Made by a program: the position numbers and the translations under genes. From assembly GCA_002405435.1 (NCBI GenBank), contig DHLU01000111.1, forward strand, positions 12,867 through 26,517: a stretch of 13,651 bases of DNA, given 5' to 3'. Each line of letters begins with the position of its first letter. Positions within the stretch are counted from its first letter, which is position 1. The notes below the pieces were generated by a model. The model was not told where the DNA came from. It searched no databases and worked only from the letters and a program-made list of their open reading frames with translations. This DNA is from Flavobacteriales bacterium UBA4660. GTDB lineage: Bacteria; Bacteroidota; Bacteroidia; Flavobacteriales_D; Sanyastnellaceae. This document shows, piece by piece, positions 1-5,579 of this stretch.

Positions 1-2312
1 GGTTCACGGCTGTTGCCCTTGTTGGATTGCAGGATGGAAGGCTCGAGTGTGAAGAGGTAATTGCCCGGCTCACCGTGCGTCCAGGGCGCTACGCTTTCGA
101 GCATTTCTTCTTTCGGGGGAAGCGGATACCACAGCGAATCGGTTTCCCAATCGTGCAGAAAACTGTCCGACGCTATATGGTCTTCCGCACACCGAAACAG
201 CAGACCGCTGTTTTGTACAATGTCATCTTTGCGGTACTGCCTCGGCCTGCTGTCGAGATAGTCGACACTGCATACCAGCCTGTCGCCCCGCCATTCCTTT
301 CCCTTATACACCACAAAGTACTGGGCCAGAGGCAGCGTGTCGTGCTGCGTGAGGGCAATATCCTCGTTGTTTTTGAAATCGCTCGACAGGCTGCGTATAT
401 CGAAGGTGTCGTTGTGGCTGACGATACGCTGCCGCGACATGGACAACACTGCACCCAGCATCAACAGCGCAAATCCGATATGGGCCACACTGGCGCCCAT
501 GTGGTCAATGTTGCCCTTGAGGACAAGCCATGCGTAATCCACATTGGCCACCAGGGCAAATACACATGAAAAAACCAGCGCTACTTCAGGATAGTTGACA
601 CCGCCGAAATCGCCCGTTAGCAATATGCCGGCCGTCAGTGCCAGGGCGATACCTATTGACGGCAACACGCGCTTCATAAATTTCTGAAAGGGTGTGTCGC
701 TGTATTTGAGAAACTGGCCAAAGCCGGTGAGCAGGGTTATGATGATGGCCAGTGGCACCTGAAACCTGTGGTATTCGGCAAAACGCGCAGACTCCTTACC
801 GGCCGTGAAATTGGCCTGCTGAAGGTGCTGAAGAAATTCAGAATCCGTGCCTGCAAACCATGTCTGCAACCAGGGCTTGAAGGGCGCAATAAAAATATTG
901 GCTACCGGAATGGAGGTGTAGAGTGTAATCTGCACCGCACTGCCCAGTAGCACCAGGGCACCTATGAACATCCAGAATTCGCGGCTCCACAATGCCTCTT
1001 CCTTTTCCTGTCTGGGAAAATGCCGACGAAAGCTATGCACCATAAACCAGACCGATGAGAGCATAAAAAGCAGGGTGAGCAGGGGAACCCAGGTGCCTTC
1101 TCCGGGAATGGCACCCTCTTTCACTTCACCATCGGCACTGACTACACTGATGATGGAAAGAATGAACATGAGCGCCGAGGAGAGCAGGTAAGTATTGCGG
1201 TGAACCCTGCCCATAGGCAGCAGCGCGGTCGAAAGCAGCACAAAAAACAAGAGGTAAAACAGCAGCTGGGGCAAAATGCCGCTGTCTACAAATGAATGCA
1301 CACTGCTGTCGCCCAATACCCCGCTGCGGTTGAGGAAGGTGGAATACAGCACCAGAATGAATGAGCCGATGGTAAGCAGAATTGCGGTGAATACCGCAGT
1401 GGGTTTGCGTCGGTTGAGAACCAACAGGTGGGCCGCCCCGGCCAGGGTAAGCCAAGGAACAAGGGAAGCATTTTCAACAGGATCCCAGGCCCAGAAACCG
1501 CCGAAGCCCAGGGCTTCATAAGCCCATGCGCCGCCCATGAGAATACCCGCACCCAGGAAGGCCACTCCGAAGAAGGCCCAGGGTATGGCCGGTGCCATCC
1601 AGCCCGTCAGGTCGCGCTTCCACAGGCCTGCGACGGCGTATACAAAAGGAACGATGGTCGCGGCGAATCCCAGAAACAGCATGGGCGGATGAATGGTCAT
1701 CCAATAATTCTGCAACAGCGGATTCAAGCCCCTGCCGTCGCGGAAGGCCTCAAAATCGGTGAGGTACGAAGGATTGATGGTCCATGGCAATCCGAAATTG
1801 GAAGGGTGCTCGCGCATCAGCAGGAAAGGATTGCTTCCAAACTGGTAGTCTCCGAAATAGACACCCAGCAGCATGGAGGCCAGAAAAGCCTGCACCAGCG
1901 AGAAAATCGTCATCACATGCGGCTCCCATGCTCCGGCTCGCCGCTGAAGGAACAATCCCAGCACTACATGCCAGATCGTCCAAAGCAGAAAACTTCCCTC
2001 CTGGCCTTCCCAAAGGCAGGAAAAGATGTACTGCATGGGCATGGCGTTGCTGAGGTGGTCCCAGGCATATTTGTATTCGTACAGGTGGTTAAAAAGGATG
2101 TAAAACAATGTGCCCACAATGCCCACCACCGCAACGGCATGGATGCGAAACGCCCAACGCGCCGCGCGCTTCAGCACCGCATCTTCGGGCCGGCTGCTCA
2201 GCGTGTAATACAGCCATGTGGCCACCAGGGATGCCACAAATGACAACACCACAAGAAAGTTCCCCAGTATGCCCGGTAGCCTGTGTTCACCGAGGTATTC
2301 TATTCCGTCCAT
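1..2312 (-). CDS. ccmF: Cytochrome c-type biogenesis protein CcmF (CcsA/CcmF family), partial, 3' end beyond the left edge
   Basis: Integral membrane part of the heme lyase that joins heme, delivered by CcmE, to apocytochrome c on the periplasmic side. 770 codons are visible with no stop, so the C-terminus lies outside the window. Landmarks of the CcmF family are present. HPPM has its His at residue 208. The WWD tryptophan-rich heme segment lies at about 262-288 and contains WAWDPVEN (Asp277). The flanking heme-ligand histidines are His295 and His339, and a late His611 sits in AHIGFA. Spacing of the first three matches E. coli CcmF (H173, H261, H303); the gap to the fourth is about 85 residues longer. 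After residue 620 the chain is hydrophilic, probably periplasmic. The ATG at 2310-2312 shares its A with the TGA stop of ccmE, so translation is probably coupled. It is the last visible gene of the ccmBCDEF cluster. The family is certain; Bacteroidota annotations often name it CcsA. Confidence 0.95.
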   Translation of the reverse strand, partial: MDGIEYLGEHRLPGILGNFLVVLSFVASLVATWLYYTLSSRPEDAVLKRAARWAFRIHAVAVVGIVGTLFYILFNHLYEYKYAWDHLSNAMPMQYIFSCLWEGQEGSFLLWTIWHVVLGLFLQRRAGAWEPHVMTIFSLVQAFLASMLLGVYFGDYQFGSNPFLLMREHPSNFGLPWTINPSYLTDFEAFRDGRGLNPLLQNYWMTIHPPMLFLGFAATIVPFVYAVAGLWKRDLTGWMAPAIPWAFFGVAFLGAGILMGGAWAYEALGFGGFWAWDPVENASLVPWLTLAGAAHLLVLNRRKPTAVFTAILLTIGSFILVLYSTFLNRSGVLGDSSVHSFVDSGILPQLLFYLLFFVLLSTALLPMGRVHRNTYLLSSALMFILSIISVVSADGEVKEGAIPGEGTWVPLLTLLFMLSSVWFMVHSFRRHFPRQEKEEALWSREFWMFIGALVLLGSAVQITLYTSIPVANIFIAPFKPWLQTWFAGTDSEFLQHLQQANFTAGKESARFAEYHRFQVPLAIIITLLTGFGQFLKYSDTPFQKFMKRVLPSIGIALALTAGILLTGDFGGVNYPEVALVFSCVFALVANVDYAWLVLKGNIDHMGASVAHIGFALLMLGAVLSMSRQRIVSHNDTFDIRSLSSDFKNNEDIALTQHDTLPLAQYFVVYKGKEWRGDRLVCSVDYLDSRPRQYRKDDIVQNSGLLFRCAEDHIASDSFLHDWETDSLWYPLPPKEEMLESVAPWTHGEPGNYLFTLEPSILQSNKGNSRE

Positions 2313-2719
2313 CAGTTTTCCGCTGTATCAAGCAAGTGCTTATTCTGGTTGTATTTGGAAGGACATTTCATCTGTATGTCCGTGGCCTGAAAGCGGCCGT
2401 TCTCATCGTAGGCGCCAAAGAGGTTTACCGACTCTGAACGCTCCAGGTCCACCGGCCTTCCTTCCCGGCTTCTGAGGTATACCCGTTGCGAAAATCCGCT
2501 TTTGTCTTTCATGCTGAACACCGTGAGGTTGGCGTCACGCAGGGGATCATTTTCCACCGGGTAAGCGGGATCAAAAAAACCCGACACCTTAAATTCTTTG
2601 CCCGGCTTTGCCAGGGCCTCACTGAAACTCACAGACGTGTTGGCCGCCGTGTAAGTAGACACAAGGATGGCCGACACCGCGGCAATCAGCACTATGAGTA
2701 TGATGTGAATCTTCTTCAT
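2312..2719 (-). CDS. ccmE: Cytochrome c maturation heme chaperone CcmE, CxxxY type
   Basis: Periplasmic, membrane-anchored chaperone that takes heme from the CcmABCD complex to CcmF. The 135-residue product has an N-terminal signal anchor (about residues 4-24), then a small beta-rich domain matching the CcmE OB fold (about 30-118). The classical heme-binding motif H-x-x-x-Y (His130 in E. coli, in LAKHDENY) is replaced by C119-P-S-K-Y123. A C-x-x-x-Y motif is known in CcmE of Desulfovibrio and archaea (the System I* type), so Cys119 is the expected covalent heme attachment site. The tail after Tyr123 is short (12 residues) and holds one His, H128. The stop overlaps the ccmF start by one base, and the start lies 9 bases after the ccmD stop, as expected for one operon. 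No Shine-Dalgarno is seen. Family assignment is secure from motif, size and neighbours. Confidence 0.93.
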   Translation of the reverse strand: MKKIHIILIVLIAAVSAILVSTYTAANTSVSFSEALAKPGKEFKVSGFFDPAYPVENDPLRDANLTVFSMKDKSGFSQRVYLRSREGRPVDLERSESVNLFGAYDENGRFQATDIQMKCPSKYNQNKHLLDTAEN

Positions 2720-2728
2720 GACGCACGG

Positions 2729-2950
2729 TTATTTCTTTCTCAGCGATTTTTCAATCCGGCTCACCTTGCGGTCAAGTCGCCACACGTAGGCGAGTATGCC
2801 CAGCAGGATGACTGCGGCGACGGCAATGACCACTTTGATCTTGCCGGTTGAATAGAATACATCGTTCATGCGTTCTTCAAACTGCGCAAATGCCGGAATG
2901 CCGATGCACAAAAGGGCGCACAGGGCGAATATTTTATGGAATGTGTTCAT
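2729..2950 (-). CDS. ccmD: CcmD family small membrane protein
   Basis: This 73-residue protein is probably the adaptor that helps release heme-loaded CcmE from CcmABC. It has an N-terminal hydrophobic segment ending in PAFAQ at residues 19-23, which reads as a cleavable signal peptide. A second membrane helix follows at about 38-57, then a basic cytoplasmic end with the CcmD-like pattern YVWRLDRKVSRIEKSL. Placement between ccmC and ccmE is the classical ccmD position. The reading frame is open upstream to 3118, but that extension lies inside ccmC. I chose the ATG at 2948-2950, which gives a clean signal peptide and a 17-base overlap with the ccmC end. The signal peptide is an addition compared with proteobacterial CcmD. 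Sequence similarity in this family is always weak, so the call rests on topology, the RLDRKVSRIE pattern and position. Confidence 0.85.
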   Translation of the reverse strand: MNTFHKIFALCALLCIGIPAFAQFEERMNDVFYSTGKIKVVIAVAAVILLGILAYVWRLDRKVSRIEKSLRKK

Positions 2951-4010
2951 AAGCGGTTTCCTGTAAACGGGAGATGCGGTGTCTGAGGTTGTAAAGCCAG
3001 TAACCGAAGAGTATCCAGGCAGCCACGGCGGGATAAAACACGGCGCGAAGTGAAGCATCGAGGTCATAACTCGAAAAAGCTGGTGTACCTTCCTTACCGG
3101 GATGCAGCGATGCCACAAACTTCGGCATCACCATAAGCAGCACCACCATCATAACAAAGGCAAAAATGTTATACACAGCGGAGAGCCGCGCACGCTTCTC
3201 ATCATCCTCCACCGTGGCACGCAGCACGATATAGGAAGCATAAAGCAGAAAAACCACCAGCGCGCCATTCAGCTGGGGATCATTGGTCCACCAGGCTGTC
3301 CATGTAAACCTCGCCCAGATACTGCCTGTGAGCAGACCCAGTATACAAAATACGAGGCCTACAGACACGGCTGCTGCAGCCCGTCGGTCATGCACGAGGG
3401 CAGTGACACCTGATTGCCTGTCAAGCGCTTCGCCTGATGGTTTGCGCTGAAGTTTCAACATATAGGCCACACTCTGAACCACGGAAATGAACATCAGAAA
3501 AAACATAGTAAACCACATAGGCACATGCCACATCAGGTTGCGAATACTCTCAAAAATCACCGGCTGAAACGGGAAGCCAAATGCGGTGTAAACATTGTTC
3601 TTCACTTTCACCTCACACCGACCCGCATCTTTGCCGGATGATATCGCCGCTGCTGCGGTGCGCAATGCCAGTGGTAAATAAATCGTTCCATCGGTATCAT
3701 TGTTCACATAGACCGACATGATGGGGGCACTCAGCGTATCAGGCAGCACACATTCGACCGCTAACTCATGGTCGCTCAGCGCTTGTACCTCCGTGCAGTA
3801 ATAGACGCTGTCGCCTTCGAGGAAGGCCTGCAGTGATGCCGACGATTGGCTGAAATGGGTTCGGTAACCATATACCCTGAAGGTGTTGAGCCCGGGTTTG
3901 ACCTCCCGCTTGTCGGTGCCTGTAAGGCCCGGCACCATGGGCACCCAAAGGCTGAAAACCGCCACATAGAGCAGCAGCGAGGCACAAATTACTTTGAGGA
4001 CAGGGTGCAT
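2934..4010 (-). CDS. ccmC: Heme exporter subunit CcmC with an extra periplasmic domain
   Basis: CcmC binds heme through its WWD domain and two histidines and loads it onto CcmE. The conserved core is complete: FESIRNLMWHVPMWF with His162, the WWD segment at about 232-246 (IWARFTWTAWWTNDP), and SLHPGKEG with His303, equivalent to E. coli His60 and His184. Predicted membrane helices are at about 7-27, 164-185, 213-233, 248-264, 279-298 and 323-340. At 358 residues it is over 100 longer than E. coli CcmC (about 245). The excess lies between helix 1 and helix 2 (about residues 30-150). It is polar and beta-prone, so it is probably a separate periplasmic domain; the pattern loosely recalls an Ig/IPT-like fold, which is inference. 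Sixty bases separate it from ccmB; its end overlaps ccmD. The start is the first ATG giving a membrane helix. Confidence 0.92.
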   Translation of the reverse strand: MHPVLKVICASLLLYVAVFSLWVPMVPGLTGTDKREVKPGLNTFRVYGYRTHFSQSSASLQAFLEGDSVYYCTEVQALSDHELAVECVLPDTLSAPIMSVYVNNDTDGTIYLPLALRTAAAAISSGKDAGRCEVKVKNNVYTAFGFPFQPVIFESIRNLMWHVPMWFTMFFLMFISVVQSVAYMLKLQRKPSGEALDRQSGVTALVHDRRAAAAVSVGLVFCILGLLTGSIWARFTWTAWWTNDPQLNGALVVFLLYASYIVLRATVEDDEKRARLSAVYNIFAFVMMVVLLMVMPKFVASLHPGKEGTPAFSSYDLDASLRAVFYPAVAAWILFGYWLYNLRHRISRLQETAYEHIP

Positions 4011-4070
4011 ATTAATTGCTTGACTTTCATGCCAGTAACCAATTTTCTACGCTGCGTCACCGGCCTGCCA

Positions 4071-4775
4071 TTATTCACGCCAAAGGTAGGGAAACAACAG
4101 AGCAGCCAACAGAACCGCACTCACAGTAAGCACCCCCATGACCAACAGCTGAAACCTGTTTTCACTCCACGGAAGCCCCTCCAGCGCGTGAAGGCTGAAA
4201 CGCACTACCGAAAGGAGGAGCGGTATGAGTACCGGAAAACCAAGAATGGCCATAAGTCCCGGACTGTTGCCCGCCTTGTAGGCCAGTCCGGCAATAAAAG
4301 TGACCATCGCTGCCAGGCCGATACTGCCCACGACCAGCCCCGTAAAAAACTGCACCATGTCAGCCTGTTCGGTAATTCCCTGGCCGAGGAACAACAGAAA
4401 AAGCGCCAGTGAAAACGTATTGAGCAGTAGCACCAACAGCGCATTGTACAACATTTTTCCGAGGATCACCGCCCGCGCGCTGACAAGGGTATAGAGGTAG
4501 AGCTGAACACCCTGACCTTCTGCCTGAAAGGTGCGCATGAGGGCATTGAATACGGTAAAAATGGCTGTAATCCAAACCAGGGCGCCCCAGGTGGCCACCT
4601 TGTCAACCCGCTGCAAGGTCAGGTAGCACACAAATACGGTGCTGATGACATAGATAACGATACCCGCAAGGGCGTGCCGCTGCCGAAATTCCAGCATAAA
4701 TTCCTTTCTGACCAGAGCGGCGATTTCGCGAAACAGTAACACCCTGCAAATGAAACAAAAAAGAAGGCCGGTCAT
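4071..4775 (-). CDS. ccmB: Heme exporter membrane subunit CcmB
   Basis: Membrane permease-like subunit of the CcmABCD complex, whose ATPase drives release of heme-loaded CcmE. The product is about 234 residues (E. coli CcmB about 220). It has the typical opening REIAALVRKEFMLEFRQRHA followed by about six hydrophobic segments, starting with GIVIYVISTVFVCYL. The amphipathic N-terminus with RKEF and FRQ is a good CcmB marker. I chose the ATG at 4773-4775. The frame is open to a TTG at 4779-4781, and a GTG at 4740-4742 would give a start closer to family members, so the true start is uncertain by up to 13 codons. It is the first gene of the visible ccm operon and diverges from the sirtuin gene across 99 bases. 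The ATPase gene ccmA, often next to ccmB, is absent here and must be elsewhere if the complex is complete. Confidence 0.92.
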   Translation of the reverse strand: MTGLLFCFICRVLLFREIAALVRKEFMLEFRQRHALAGIVIYVISTVFVCYLTLQRVDKVATWGALVWITAIFTVFNALMRTFQAEGQGVQLYLYTLVSARAVILGKMLYNALLVLLLNTFSLALFLLFLGQGITEQADMVQFFTGLVVGSIGLAAMVTFIAGLAYKAGNSPGLMAILGFPVLIPLLLSVVRFSLHALEGLPWSENRFQLLVMGVLTVSAVLLAALLFPYLWRE

Positions 4776-4797
4776 GACCAAGGCGCAATTTATCCGT

Positions 4798-4807
4798 CAA
4801 CCGGTTG
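4798..4807. promoter_or_regulatory. Perfect 10-base palindrome in the ccmB/sirtuin divergent intergenic region
   Basis: CAACCGGTTG reads the same on both strands. It lies 22 bases upstream of the ccmB ATG and 67 bases upstream of the sirtuin ATG, a position suited to an operator for ccmB. Operator function is inference; a 10-base palindrome can arise by chance. Confidence 0.3.
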
Positions 4808-4861
4808 GGATGCGCAGCACCCGCACCCAACGCCCCCGCGAAGCGCAAAGGGTGCAGGGCG

Positions 4862-4869
4862 TACCTTTA
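4862..4869 (+). promoter_or_regulatory. Putative -7 box of the sirtuin gene, almost leaderless
   Basis: TACCTTTA (in GTACCTTTAGCCCCATG) is one base from the Bacteroidota -7 consensus TAnnTTTG. It ends 5 bases before the ATG at 4875, so the transcript would be nearly leaderless. No convincing TTTG -33 box is seen 19-21 bases upstream. Confidence 0.4.
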
Positions 4870-4874
4870 GCCCC

Positions 4875-5570
4875 ATGCCGGATAAACGCAAAACGCTGGT
4901 CGTATTTACAGGGGCCGGAGTGAGTGCCGAAAGCGGAATACCCACCTTCCGGGGCAGCGACGGCCTGTGGGAAAACCACCGCATTGAAGACGTGGCTACA
5001 CCCGGTGCCTGGCAGCGCAATCCTGCGCAGGTGCAGGAATTTTACAACCTACGGCGAAAAAAAATCCTGGAAAGCCAGCCCAACCGCGGCCACCATATTC
5101 TCGCCGAACTGGAAACCTCCTTCGACGTGCACATCATTACCCAAAACATCGACGACCTGCACGAGAGGGCCGGGTCAACGCAGGTGCTTCACCTCCATGG
5201 TGAAATCACCAAGTCACGCAGCACTTTACCGCCCCATGCGGTATATTCCATTGAGGGCTGGTACCTCGACCCTGATGCGCGCTGCCCGCAAGGTGCACCG
5301 CTGCGTCCGCACATCGTCTGGTTTGGCGAAGAAGTGCCGCTGATGGAAGAAGCCCTGCGCATCACCTCCGGGGCAGACCTCTTTGCTGTGGTAGGCACTT
5401 CGCTTCAGGTTAATCCTGCAGCAGGACTTGTGCACGTGGTTTCTAGAGGAGTTCCGATGTATGTGGTTGACCCGGTGGTACCGGACATGGCAGACCGTTT
5501 GAGCATCACGCCCATTCGTGCGGTGGCTTCGGAAGGACTGGAAATCCTGCGCCGCCTGCTGGGCGAATGA
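4875..5570 (+). CDS. NAD-dependent protein deacylase (sirtuin, CobB/SIRT5-like), zinc-free type
   Basis: Removes acyl groups from lysines using NAD+, giving nicotinamide and O-acyl-ADP-ribose; cytoplasmic. The 231-residue product has all sirtuin core motifs. These are the NAD-binding TGAGVSAESGIPTFR (12-26), TQNIDDLHERAG (89-100), catalytic His108 in LHLHGE, the RPHIVWFGE segment (144-152) and the VGTSLQVNPAAG loop (173-184). Tyr57 and Arg60 in FYNLRR match the Y-x-x-R that recognises succinyl and malonyl groups in SIRT5 and E. coli CobB, so desuccinylase as well as deacetylase activity is possible. The residue aligned with the SIRT5 pocket alanine appears to be Ser (TFRGSDG). The zinc ribbon is degraded: of the usual four cysteines only Cys137 remains, and the region reads KSRSTLPPHAVYSIEG. 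I recall the same loss in other Bacteroidota sirtuins. It stands alone, divergent from ccmB, and converges on the next gene with a 9-base gap. Confidence 0.93.
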   Translation: MPDKRKTLVVFTGAGVSAESGIPTFRGSDGLWENHRIEDVATPGAWQRNPAQVQEFYNLRRKKILESQPNRGHHILAELETSFDVHIITQNIDDLHERAGSTQVLHLHGEITKSRSTLPPHAVYSIEGWYLDPDARCPQGAPLRPHIVWFGEEVPLMEEALRITSGADLFAVVGTSLQVNPAAGLVHVVSRGVPMYVVDPVVPDMADRLSITPIRAVASEGLEILRRLLGE

Positions 5571-5579
5571 CCGCCGCGC

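Noticed and set aside
1428..2243. A 271-codon open frame on the plus strand
   Set aside because: It lies entirely antisense to ccmF, whose motifs are unambiguous. Its product is Gly/Gln/His-rich, without domain logic, and has no promoter.
2951..3118. An upstream extension of ccmD
   Set aside because: The region is the coding sequence of ccmC in another frame, and the extension would put the signal peptide of CcmD inside the protein.
4815..4858. A possible long hairpin from GCACCC and GGGTGC copies upstream of the sirtuin gene
   Set aside because: Short arms with a long loop in GC-rich DNA; easily due to chance.
5571..5579. Search for a terminator between the convergent sirtuin and beta-helix genes
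   Set aside because: The gap is only 9 bases and no stem with a T-run is seen nearby; transcripts may overlap.
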